Source: Labilithrix sp.
Lineage (GTDB): Bacteria; Myxococcota_A; Polyangia; Polyangiales; Polyangiaceae
Direction of reading: 5' to 3'
Length of the DNA stretch: 52,333 nucleotides
NCBI GenBank assembly: GCA_019637175.1
Contig: JAHBWD010000063.1
Location: 1-52,333, forward strand
The position numbers and the translations under genes were made by a program. The notes under the pieces were generated by a model. It ran no database searches. It worked only from the letters and a program-made list of their open reading frames with translations, and was not told where the DNA came from. Below are positions 8,478-16,320 of the stretch, piece by piece (position 1 is the stretch's first letter; every line of letters starts with the position of its first letter).

Positions 8478-9764
8478 TCAGAAGCGGTTGCTGGCCCCGG
8501 CTCGCGCGCCCTTCATGCGCTGGTACTCATCGTCGCGTTCGCGGTCTTCGCCGTCGTCGCCGAAGCCCATGTTGAGGAGGGCGGTCCACGGAAGGACGCC
8601 GTCGTCGGCGTGGTTGGCGAGGCCGATCTGAACGCCGCGGAGGCTCCTCGCGTGGTTGAAGACGCCGATCTGCACGCCGCGCACCTTCTCTCCGAGGTTG
8701 GCCACGCCGATCTGCGCGCCGTCGACCGACTTCGCGTAGGTGGCGAGCGCGCCGAGCTGGAGGCCGGTGTGCTCTTCGAACGCGATCGCGCCGGCGCCGA
8801 TCTGCATGCCCGTCGACTCCTTCGACACCGCGACGAGGCCGCCTTGCGCGAGGCCGGCGAAGTTGCCCGCGCCCGCGCCGAGGAACGCGAGCTGTGCGAC
8901 GCCGCGGAAGTCTCCCGAGGTGAACGTCGTCGCGCCGAGCTGCGCGAGACCGTAGAAGTGTCCGTTCGACGTGCTGACGACGCCGATCTGCGCGAGACCC
9001 GCGAAGTGGCTCTTCGCGCCGAAGTGATCTTCGCCGAACACCTTCTCGCCCGTCGCGTTGACGACGCCGAGCTGGACGAGGCCGTTGAAATCGCCCTGCG
9101 CGTGGTTGAACACGCCGACGTCGGCGACGCCGTCGAAGCGCTTGTCGGTGCGGTTGTAGAGACCGAGCTGCGCGAGGCCGTCGAACGTGTGCGCGCGGTT
9201 GTAGCCCGCGAGCTGCGTCACGCCGACCATCTGCCCCGCGCGGTTGTACGCGAGCGTGGTTTGGCCGAGGCCGGCGAAGCTGCGCGCGCGGTTCTCGGTG
9301 AGGCTGAGCTGAACGCCGCCCGCGAAGTCGTCGGAGAGGTTGCGGCCGAGCGCGATCTGCGCGACGCCCGCGTGCGTGCCCGCGTCGTTGCGGATCGCGG
9401 AGAGCGAGAAGCCTCCGTACCAGCGCTCGGTGCGCGCGTGCGCGAGCGCGAACGACGCGACGCCGCCGAACGTCCCGAGCTGAGGTCGCAGCCCGGCGTG
9501 GAGGACGTACCAATCGCCCGGCGGATCGGTCGCGATGGGCGCGTACTCGCTCGTGCGGTAGGGCGGTCGAGCGAACTGCGTCTCTTCGTCGACCGCGATC
9601 GGGCTGGCGGCGGGCGCGTAGCCCTGGGCGCGGGCAGGCGTCGTCCCGAACGACTTCGCGTCCGGGAGCTGGCTCTGGTTCGAAGGCTCCGTCGCGCCGG
9701 CGGGCGCGCCGAGCAGGAGGGTGGCGGCGAAGAGAGGAGAAGCGAGGAGGGATCGGCGGCGCAT
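8478..9764 (-). CDS. Exported surface-repeat protein (LA_2272-like repeats)
   Basis: A 428-residue protein with a cleavable signal peptide (SLLASPLFAATLLLGAPAGA). From about residue 100 to 400 it consists of short tandem units of about 15-20 residues with the rhythm aGLAQlGvxN/gxfxGvaQ (for example FDGLAQLGLYNRTDKRFDGV, HFAGLAQIGVV, LRGVQIGLANHA). This resembles the surface-repeat motif described for the leptospiral LA_2272 family. Alternating Gly and hydrophobic residues predict a beta-solenoid or barrel at the cell surface. GAGGGG stands upstream of ATG 9764. It is 20 bases downstream of the pirin start on the same strand, and may share a transcript with pirin. Confidence 0.78.
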   Translation of the reverse strand: MRRRSLLASPLFAATLLLGAPAGATEPSNQSQLPDAKSFGTTPARAQGYAPAASPIAVDEETQFARPPYRTSEYAPIATDPPGDWYVLHAGLRPQLGTFGGVASFALAHARTERWYGGFSLSAIRNDAGTHAGVAQIALGRNLSDDFAGGVQLSLTENRARSFAGLGQTTLAYNRAGQMVGVTQLAGYNRAHTFDGLAQLGLYNRTDKRFDGVADVGVFNHAQGDFNGLVQLGVVNATGEKVFGEDHFGAKSHFAGLAQIGVVSTSNGHFYGLAQLGATTFTSGDFRGVAQLAFLGAGAGNFAGLAQGGLVAVSKESTGMQIGAGAIAFEEHTGLQLGALATYAKSVDGAQIGVANLGEKVRGVQIGVFNHARSLRGVQIGLANHADDGVLPWTALLNMGFGDDGEDRERDDEYQRMKGARAGASNRF

Positions 9765-9953
9765 GAGCCCCTCAACGAGCCGCCGCGCACGAGCTTACGG
9801 AGACGCCGCGGGAAAAAGAGGGGCGGCGCTCACGCCCTGGCGAGGTTGGAGAGAGCGCAGTTATTTCCGATGGTTCGGCGGACGCCCCGTCGGCGGTCGC
9901 CGAGAATGCGGCATTGCCTACATGTCTTCTGTATGCCAAGGAGAGGCGTTCGC

Positions 9954-10322
9954 ATGGTCGACTCGAGCCCCGAAAACGATCCGCGCCGGAAGGTGCCGCG
10001 CTTGCCCGCCGTCTTCGCGGTGGAGATGAGCTCCCCTTCGAAGAAGCGACGATGCGGCGTGACGCGGAACGCGAGCCGCAAGGGCATGCTCATCGTGACG
10101 CCGAGCCGCTTCCAAGTCGGCGACGCGCTCGAGCTCGAGGTGCACGGATCGGGTCTCATGGGGCGCGTCGGCGCGCGGGTCGTGCGCGTCGAAGAGAACA
10201 CGCCCGACTCGCGCGAGGTGTGGCGCTACCGTCTCGCCGTCGAGCTCGAGGGCGCGCTCTCCGACGAGCTGCTCGACGCGGCGCTCGATCGAGCTTCGCG
10301 CGCCAAGATCGGCGTCGCGTGA
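9954..10322 (+). CDS. PilZ domain protein
   Basis: A 122-residue single-domain protein. It carries the two c-di-GMP-contacting motifs of PilZ: RRKVPR at about residues 11-16 and NASRKG (matching D/NxSxxG) near residue 40, followed by the six-stranded barrel (ALELEVHGSGLMGRVGARVVRVEE and RYRLAVELEG). It is likely a c-di-GMP receptor acting in motility, exopolysaccharide or envelope control. ATG 9954 is preceded by AAGGAGAGG at 9938-9946. It is divergent from the surface-repeat gene, with a 189-base shared upstream region that must hold both promoters. Confidence 0.85.
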   Translation: MVDSSPENDPRRKVPRLPAVFAVEMSSPSKKRRCGVTRNASRKGMLIVTPSRFQVGDALELEVHGSGLMGRVGARVVRVEENTPDSREVWRYRLAVELEGALSDELLDAALDRASRAKIGVA

Positions 10323-10329
10323 CGCGCGC

Positions 10330-11463
10330 TCAGCGCACGAACGCTTTGATCACGCACTGCTTCTGATCGTCGAGGCCCCACGCGCCGCCGCGCTCGCGGC
10401 AGTCTCTCTCCGAGAGACCCTTCGGCGCGGGGTACGCCCAGTCGCGCGTGAGGCTCCACGGCTGCGGGCGGCCTGTGCGGAAGTGTTCTTCCCAGTCGTC
10501 GGCGGTGGCGCCGCCGCTCGACGTGTTGCCGCAGTGCTTGAACAGGATCGTCCCCGGATGAACGCCGCGCGCCGAGAGCTCCTTCGCGTTCATCGCCGCC
10601 GTCGCGTCGACCCAACGGAGCACGTCGGCGAGCTTGTACGGCGCGCGCCGATCGCCGAAGGCGATCAGCAGGCGAAGCATCTCGCGGGTGTACGCGCCTT
10701 CGTCGGGCGCTTCGCCGCCGACGGCGACGCGATCGCACAGCGCGCGCAGCCCTTCGAGCGCGTCGTCGATCTCGCCGATGTCGATGAGCGCCGCCGCGGC
10801 GCGCTGCACGGCGTAGGGACTCTTGCTCTTCAAGCGCGCGCGGAGGCGCGGCGCGTCTTCCTTCGAGCCGCCGCGGAGGGCCTCGACTTGATCGCTGCAC
10901 CGCGGGTTGTCGATGTCTTGGCAGGCGTCGAGCGCCGCTCGCGCGCGCGAGAGATCTTCCGCCGTGGGGAGCGACTCGAAGGGACGTTTCTTCGCGCGCG
11001 CGCCTTCGAGGTTCAGCTTGACGTGCGCGTACTGGTGCGCGGGCGGCACGTCGACGCCCCGCGCCGCGAGGCCGATGGCCGCCGCCCCGTAGACCTCGAG
11101 GAACGGATCGTCGAGCATCTGCTGGAGGAGCGTGATCGCTTCCTTGTCGTCGCCCGGAGGCAGACGCCGGATCACGCCGGTGCGAACACCCGGATCGAAC
11201 GCGTCGAGCCGGATCGCGAGCTTCGGGATCGACGCCGCGAGGCGGGGGAACGCCGCGGCGTCGTAGCGGCGCGGCGGCACGCAGAGGCTCGTCTCCGGCA
11301 GCTCGGCGAACGGGCGAATGCGCGGCAGGAGCGACGCGGGCGCCGACGCCGCGGGGGCGGGCGCGGCTTCGACGGCGGCGTCACCGGTCGTGCCCGAAGG
11401 TTTGCTGCACGAGGCGACGATCCCGAGGGATCCGAGCACGAAGAGGCCGAGCAGGCGCGACAC
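10330..11463 (-). CDS. Lipoprotein with HEAT-like repeats
   Basis: A 377-residue predicted lipoprotein. The start GTG at 11463 gives a clean signal with the lipobox at Cys19 (SLGIVASC); a longer frame from 11514 would put 17 polar residues in front of it and overlap the start of the divergent gene. Residues of about 90-260 contain helical pairs of HEAT type (AITLLQQMLDDPFLEVYGAAAIGLAARG; YAVQRAAAALIDIGEIDDALEGLRAL). The C-terminal 120 residues are a distinct domain with several Cys (FKHCGNTSSGG, ERDCRERGG, KQCVIKAFVR) that I do not recognise. A scaffold role at the envelope is a guess. The start is uncertain. Confidence 0.7.
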   Translation of the reverse strand: MSRLLGLFVLGSLGIVASCSKPSGTTGDAAVEAAPAPAASAPASLLPRIRPFAELPETSLCVPPRRYDAAAFPRLAASIPKLAIRLDAFDPGVRTGVIRRLPPGDDKEAITLLQQMLDDPFLEVYGAAAIGLAARGVDVPPAHQYAHVKLNLEGARAKKRPFESLPTAEDLSRARAALDACQDIDNPRCSDQVEALRGGSKEDAPRLRARLKSKSPYAVQRAAAALIDIGEIDDALEGLRALCDRVAVGGEAPDEGAYTREMLRLLIAFGDRRAPYKLADVLRWVDATAAMNAKELSARGVHPGTILFKHCGNTSSGGATADDWEEHFRTGRPQPWSLTRDWAYPAPKGLSERDCRERGGAWGLDDQKQCVIKAFVR

Positions 11464-11512
11464 GGTGCGAATCGTACGGGAACACGCGCCCGCGAGGCGT
11501 GTCGAACGACGC

Positions 11513-12949
11513 ATGGCCCGCGAATTCGTGCGTCTCGTGGCGCCGGCGATCCTCCTCGCGGCGGTCTTCGCGAGCGGGCCCGCGTCGGCGGAGGATGATC
11601 CGCGCGCCCGGCGGGAGAAGGAGGGCGCCGCCGGTCTCGAGCGATTCCGCGCCGAGTGTCAGGAACCGGTCGCGAACGGGCAGCCGCTCCGCGCGTCGGG
11701 CTGCGACGCGATCGCGCTCGACGCCGCGCGCGCGTTCCGCGAGGCGCGCCTCGCGGCGCGCGCGATCGGGACCTATCGCTCGCTCATCGCGTTCGACACG
11801 ACGGCGAAGCTCTCGTCGCCGCTCGCGATCGAGGCGGCGTTCGAGCTCGGTGAGTCGTACCAGTCGGTGGCGCTCTACGAACAGGCTGCCGATTGGTACG
11901 AGCGCTACGCGACCCTGCGGCCGACGAGCGCGCGGGCAGAGACCGCGCTGTCCGACGCGATGATCCTTCGGCTCGGGCTCGGCCAGGAAGAAGCGGCCAC
12001 GCGCGACGCGCAGACGTTCGCGAAGCTCTACGGCGCGACGCGCCCGGTGCCGGCGCTTCGCGTCGCGTTCGCGCTCGCGAGCCACCACGCCGACGGCGAG
12101 CAATGGAGCAAGGCGCGGAGCGTCCTCGCCGGCGCGGGCGGCGTCGAGAGGGCGCCCCTCGATCTGCGGATCCGCGTGCACGCCCTCCTCGCGAAGATCC
12201 ACGCGCGAGCCGCTGGCGCTCGCTCGCCGCTCGCCGCGCAGGAGCACGCGCGCGTGCGCGCGCTGGGGAGCGACGCGCGCGCCGTCGAGGAAGCGATCGC
12301 CAAGGAGTACGCCGACGAGGAAGAGGGAGCGCGAATGCGGCGCCTCGCGCACGTGCTCGTCGCGGTCGGCGAGGCGGTGGTCTTCGCCGCCGACGAGAGG
12401 CGCCTCGCCGAGGTCGAGTCCGTGAGGCTCCCGGCGTACGACGGTCCCGTCGATACCGCCTCCGTCGTCAGGTACGTGCAGACGACGATGAAGGAGTGGT
12501 CGGCGAAGAAGATGGCCGCCATCGCCGGCGTCGAGGCCGAGTACGTGAAGGTGTTCGAGATCCGTCCGGTGCCGCCGCCGGGATCGGTGGTGGCCGCCGC
12601 TTCGCGCGTCGCGATGATGTGGGCCGACTTCGCCGACGCGCTCGGGCGCGCGCCCACGCCGCCTGCGTGGAAGAAGGATCCTGCGCTCGCGCGCGCGTAC
12701 GCCCGCGCGCTCGACGCCGTCGTCGAGCCCATTCGTTCGCAGCGGGCGAAGCCTGCGGCGAAGAAGTGCATCGACCTCTCGGTGAAGTACCAATACCGCG
12801 ACGCGCGTACGCACGACTGCGAGCGGTGGCTCGCGCGGACGTTCGGCGCGGAGTTTCACCTCGTCGACGAGATGATCCCCGCGCTCCGGCCGGGGCCGGT
12901 GAGCGCGGCGCCGCCGCTCGCGTACGACGGTACACCGCGCCGCTTCTGA
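11513..12949 (+). CDS. Exported TPR-like protein of unknown function
   Basis: A 478-residue protein with a signal peptide (FVRLVAPAILLAAVFASGPASA). Residues of about 60-260 are alpha-helical with TPR-like spacing (AAFELGESYQSVALYEQAADWYERYATL; LRVAFALASHHADGEQWSKA). The rest is helical without a recognised domain; two late cysteines (KKCIDLSVKY, HDCERWLA) may pair. TPR-type periplasmic proteins often serve in envelope assembly or as parts of larger tool-like complexes, but nothing here decides the role. The start overlaps the upstream ATG of the divergent gene, which supports the shorter start for that neighbour. Confidence 0.7.
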   Translation: MAREFVRLVAPAILLAAVFASGPASAEDDPRARREKEGAAGLERFRAECQEPVANGQPLRASGCDAIALDAARAFREARLAARAIGTYRSLIAFDTTAKLSSPLAIEAAFELGESYQSVALYEQAADWYERYATLRPTSARAETALSDAMILRLGLGQEEAATRDAQTFAKLYGATRPVPALRVAFALASHHADGEQWSKARSVLAGAGGVERAPLDLRIRVHALLAKIHARAAGARSPLAAQEHARVRALGSDARAVEEAIAKEYADEEEGARMRRLAHVLVAVGEAVVFAADERRLAEVESVRLPAYDGPVDTASVVRYVQTTMKEWSAKKMAAIAGVEAEYVKVFEIRPVPPPGSVVAAASRVAMMWADFADALGRAPTPPAWKKDPALARAYARALDAVVEPIRSQRAKPAAKKCIDLSVKYQYRDARTHDCERWLARTFGAEFHLVDEMIPALRPGPVSAAPPLAYDGTPRRF

Positions 12950-13046
12950 GCGCGCAGGTGACGACGAACAGGCCGATTTTGCAGGCGAATCGTCGAGCCG
13001 CGAACGAGACGGCGCGCGGCCGTGCGTGGGCTATCCATGAAGGCCG

Positions 13047-13739
13047 ATGAAGGACGAGGCGCCGGAGAAGAAAGACGCGGCGACGGGGGACGATCCCCGC
13101 CCGACGCCGCGCCGCGAGCGGCAGACGCTGATCCCCGCGTTCGATCCCTCCGCGCTGGCGAAAGAGATCGAGAGCGCCGAGGTCAACCCGACGATCCCTC
13201 CGCCGTTCGATCCCGTCTCGTACGCGCGCATCGTCGACGCTCACGTGAGCGTCGCGCTGCGCGACACGCCGCGCACCCTCGCCGCGGCGGCGAAGGCCGC
13301 TCCGCTCGACGATGACCCTTCCGCGTTCGCCGGCGACGGGCCCGAGAGCGATCGCGATCCGGAGCTCGAGTCGATGGGCCGCGCGATGTACGGGTCGTAC
13401 CTCGCGAGCGACTTCCCCGAGGCGCTCGTCCTCGCCGAGCGCCTGCTCGAGCGCGAGCCCGGTCACGCGCTCGCGCAAGCGGTGCTCCAGGGCTGCCGCG
13501 AGCGGCTCGGCTCGGGCGTGGCGCCTCGCATCTCGCCTTCGTCGGTCGTGCGCGTGAAGACGTCGCCTGAAGAGCTCGCGGGCCTCGTCCTCGACGCCAC
13601 GTCGTCGTTCGTGCTCGGCCACGTCGACGGCGTGTCCGACGCGGCGACCATCGCGGTGCTCTCGGGGATCCCGCGCGCGGAGGCGATGGATCGCCTCCAC
13701 GCGCTGCTCGATCTCGACGTCGTCGAGCTCGTGGGATGA
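13047..13739 (+). CDS. Hypothetical protein with a TPR-like middle and helical C-terminus
   Basis: A 230-residue cytoplasmic protein. The first 100 residues are charged and Pro-rich and probably disordered. One TPR-like helical pair stands near 110-140 (MGRAMYGSYLASDFPEALVLAERLLEREPGHALAQAVL). The C-terminal 75 residues (DATSSFVLGHVDGVSDAATIAVLSGIPRAEAMDRLHALLDLDVVEL) look like a small winged-helix-like unit. Proteins of this layout are common in myxobacteria beside signalling genes. No function is assigned. It ends ten bases before the stop of the convergent membrane-protein gene. Confidence 0.7.
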   Translation: MKDEAPEKKDAATGDDPRPTPRRERQTLIPAFDPSALAKEIESAEVNPTIPPPFDPVSYARIVDAHVSVALRDTPRTLAAAAKAAPLDDDPSAFAGDGPESDRDPELESMGRAMYGSYLASDFPEALVLAERLLEREPGHALAQAVLQGCRERLGSGVAPRISPSSVVRVKTSPEELAGLVLDATSSFVLGHVDGVSDAATIAVLSGIPRAEAMDRLHALLDLDVVELVG

Positions 13740-13749
13740 CGCTCCGCGA

Positions 13750-14703
13750 TCAGGGGTGGGCTTCTCGCGTGGTCGCGAGCGGCGCCGGCTCGATCGTGGG
13801 GACGTAGCGCCGGCGGCCGCCGACGCCGATCGTCGCGCCGGCGAGCGCCGCCATGAGGCTCAGCGCCAGCCCGATGAACGACCACCACATCGCCTCGGCC
13901 GTGGCGTCTGCGATCCGCGACGTGGCGTGCTGTTCGTCGCGCCTGCTCGTCTCCATGCGCGCGCGCTGCTGCTCGACGCGCGCTTCGATCTGATCGGCGA
14001 GCTGGTCGGCGTCCATCGGCGACAACTCGGTGTTGCGCGCGATCGACGCGACGAGCTGCTCGTGATCGAGGCGGCCCTCGCGCCTCGCGCGCTCCACCAT
14101 GTCGCGTGCGGCGGCTTCGAGCTGACCGCGCGTCACCGGCGGCTTGCCCTCCATGCGCAAGCGGCGATTGAGCGGCGCGAGGAGGTCGTCGCTGTCGACG
14201 CCGAGCATCGGACCGAGCGCCGTGCCGCGATCTTCGAGGGTGCCCTCACCCGCGGTCGCGCTCATCGCGGTGGCGGCCGCGCCCGCGATGCCGGCGCCGA
14301 GCCTGAGCGCGGTGCCGGCGCCCGCGGTCATCGCGAGCGAGAGCACGGTGGCCCCGGCGAGGGTCGTGAAGCCCCAGAGCACGGCGCCGTGGATCGCGCC
14401 GGTCGTCCGGTCGACCCAACCGGCCGCGCGCGAGGCGATCATGCCGCCGACGAAGAGCGACGCGAGCAGCGCGATCACCGACCACAAGCCCGTGATCGAC
14501 GCGCCGATCCGCACGGCGCTCGGGCTGTCGGGGTTCACGACCGTCAAGCCCACGGCGAGGCCCAACGTGAGGAGCATGAGCCACAAGCCGAGGGCGACGA
14601 ACATGGCGCCGAAGATCGCTCCCCAGCTCAGCTTGAGCGGCGCGCTCACGAGCGGCGCCGGTTCGATTGCGGCTTCTTCGTCGATGGGAATGACATGTGC
14701 CAT
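13750..14703 (-). CDS. Polytopic membrane protein of unknown function
   Basis: A 317-residue protein. The N-terminal half has about four hydrophobic segments (ISWGAIFGAMFVALGLWLMLL-like region near 30-55, WSVIALLASLFVGGMIA, AVLWGFTTLAGATVLSLA, ALRLGAGIAGAAATAM). A soluble helical stretch follows at about 160-260 (ALAPLNRRLRMEGKPPVT to VEQQRARMETSRRDE). A last transmembrane segment ends at the basic GGRRRYVP. This layout is found in conserved hypothetical proteins related to YrzE-type membrane proteins. ATG 14703 has GGAG upstream. It is 42 bases downstream of the cytochrome c stop on the same strand and may belong to that operon. Confidence 0.78.
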   Translation of the reverse strand: MAHVIPIDEEAAIEPAPLVSAPLKLSWGAIFGAMFVALGLWLMLLTLGLAVGLTVVNPDSPSAVRIGASITGLWSVIALLASLFVGGMIASRAAGWVDRTTGAIHGAVLWGFTTLAGATVLSLAMTAGAGTALRLGAGIAGAAATAMSATAGEGTLEDRGTALGPMLGVDSDDLLAPLNRRLRMEGKPPVTRGQLEAAARDMVERARREGRLDHEQLVASIARNTELSPMDADQLADQIEARVEQQRARMETSRRDEQHATSRIADATAEAMWWSFIGLALSLMAALAGATIGVGGRRRYVPTIEPAPLATTREAHP

Positions 14704-14745
14704 GGGTGTTTCTCCACGGCGGATGGGCTGCAATCGACGCGCCGC

Positions 14746-15735
14746 TCACAAGCGTCCGCTCGCGACGATCACGGCGCTGGCGATCTCAGCGACGTCGCCG
14801 CGCATCGACACGACGCGCTGCCACTCGACGCGCCACGCGATCTCTCGGCCGCGCGCTTCGGGGCCGAGGACGATCTCGACGGTCTTCGGCGCGGCGACGC
14901 GATCGTCGCCGATCTCGCGTTGGATCTTCGCGCCTTCGGCGTTCGTCTCGAATCGGAAGCGGCGCGCGAGCGCGCGCTCGGCGCGGGCGCGCGGATCGTC
15001 GGCGACCTCTGCCACGATGACGAGCCGGCGGAACAGATCGCCGGTGGGGAACGCGTGGCCGATCTCGCCGGGCGACAAGTCGATCCGTACCCCTTCGTCG
15101 CTGCGCGTCGCGCGCACGACGAGCGCGCGCGCGAGCATCGGCTCGACCGCGAACGCGTGCCCTCGCGCGCCGCTCGCGAGCTTGGGCATGTGGCAGCTCG
15201 CGCAGGTGCGATCGGCGAATCGAGACGCCGCGTGCTCCTCGATCGTGCGCTGCATGCGCGCGCCGTCGCCTCCTCGCGCCGCGACGTCGGGGAAGGGGAA
15301 CTCGTGGCAGCTCGCGCACGCGCCGTCGCCGGCGAAGCGTGAATCGCGACGAACGGCGTGCGGCGCGCGCTCGCTCGTCGCGCTCGTCGCGCGTGGCACG
15401 GCGAGGATCTCGCCGGTGCTCTTCGGATCATGACACGTGACGCACGCGACGCCGATCGCCGGCGCCGCCACCTCCGGCGCGTGACAGTCGCGACAAAACG
15501 CGGCGGGCTCCTTGGCGAACGATCGCTCGAAGACGGGATCGGTCCACGCGCGCGCGTGCAGCGACGAGCGCCAGGTCGCGGCGGCCTCCGCGTGGCAACT
15601 CTCGCACGCGGCGTTTCGGCTCGCGGCGTCGTGGCGCGCGAGAGGTCCTGGTCCGGGCATCGCGATCTCGACGGGCGCCGGCGCGAGAGGTGAGGCCGCG
15701 CACGCCGACGCGAACGCGATGTACGCGAACCTCAT
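14746..15735 (-). CDS. Pentaheme c-type cytochrome
   Basis: A 329-residue exported protein. A short hydrophobic N-terminus (YIAFASACAASPLAPA) may be a signal or lipoprotein leader. There are five CXXCH heme motifs at about residues 44-48, 81-85, 98-102, 140-144 and 178-182 (CESCH, CRDCH, CVTCH, CASCH, CASCH), all in the first 190 residues, spaced as in cytochrome c554-type multiheme proteins. The C-terminal 140 residues form a beta-rich domain with no cysteines (GEIGHAFPTGDLFRRLVIVAEV) that is often found in relatives. It should carry electrons in the periplasm or at the surface. It starts in a 4-base ATGA overlap with the stop of the upstream gene, so the two are probably translationally coupled. 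Confidence 0.88.
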   Translation of the reverse strand: MRFAYIAFASACAASPLAPAPVEIAMPGPGPLARHDAASRNAACESCHAEAAATWRSSLHARAWTDPVFERSFAKEPAAFCRDCHAPEVAAPAIGVACVTCHDPKSTGEILAVPRATSATSERAPHAVRRDSRFAGDGACASCHEFPFPDVAARGGDGARMQRTIEEHAASRFADRTCASCHMPKLASGARGHAFAVEPMLARALVVRATRSDEGVRIDLSPGEIGHAFPTGDLFRRLVIVAEVADDPRARAERALARRFRFETNAEGAKIQREIGDDRVAAPKTVEIVLGPEARGREIAWRVEWQRVVSMRGDVAEIASAVIVASGRL

Positions 15736-16196
15736 CGCATGGCGCGGCCGAGGAAGAAGCCGATGAGGCCGATCACGGCGAGCAGCACGAGCGCGAGGGT
15801 CACGCTCATCACGATCACGCGCTCGCGCCGTGCGCGCGACGCCGTCGTGACGACGATCCGAGGGTCGAGCGGCGTCGGCGTGCGAAGCGCTTCGGTGGTC
15901 TCGCTGGTGACGATCGCGGTGCTCTCCGGTCGAACCGTGGCCTCCTGCGGATCGGCGCTCGACTCGCGCGGGCCCGGGATCTCGAGCGACGCGTCGCTCG
16001 CTTCGTTCGCGGGAGGGGGTGCACGTCGTGGATCCTCGACGCGCGCGCGCACGCCGCTCGAGCGACGCAGCACGGCGTCGAGCTCGTCTCGCGAGATCTT
16101 CTGCGTCGCTTGCGGATCGAGCCGAGGATCCTTCGATCTCGTGCGGAGATCGACGACCTCCTCGATGTTCTGCTTCTTCGGCGGAGCCCGCTTCAT
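15732..16196 (-). CDS. Tail-anchored membrane protein coupled to the cytochrome c gene
   Basis: A 154-residue protein. The first 125 residues are charged, Pro/Ser/Thr-rich and probably disordered (KRAPPKKQNIEEVVDLRTRS to LDPRIVVTT). One transmembrane segment lies at about 129-150 (VIVMSVTLALVLLAVIGLIGFFLG), leaving the short tail RAMR. This predicts a tail anchor with the bulk in the cytoplasm. No family is recognised. Its stop overlaps the cytochrome c start by four bases (ATGA at 15732-15735), so a role in the assembly or control of that electron-transfer protein is possible but unproven. Confidence 0.72.
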   Translation of the reverse strand: MKRAPPKKQNIEEVVDLRTRSKDPRLDPQATQKISRDELDAVLRRSSGVRARVEDPRRAPPPANEASDASLEIPGPRESSADPQEATVRPESTAIVTSETTEALRTPTPLDPRIVVTTASRARRERVIVMSVTLALVLLAVIGLIGFFLGRAMR

Positions 16197-16320
16197 GACC
16201 TACCAGTTTCTAGCATCGCGACGGACACTTGGCCGCGCTTCGCGCGATCGTCGCCCGCACAGCGTGCGCGCGTGGCGGGCGCGCGCGCCGTGGAGAGCAC
16301 ATCGGTGGTAGGGTCGGACG

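Noticed and set aside
9765..9953. A sigma-54 promoter ahead of the PilZ gene
   Set aside because: TGGCGAGG and TTGCC-like bits occur, but not with the required GG-N10-GC spacing of -24/-12 elements.
11464..11514. A longer N-terminus for the HEAT-like lipoprotein (start at 11514)
   Set aside because: It would add 17 polar residues before the signal peptide and overlap the ATG of the divergent gene.
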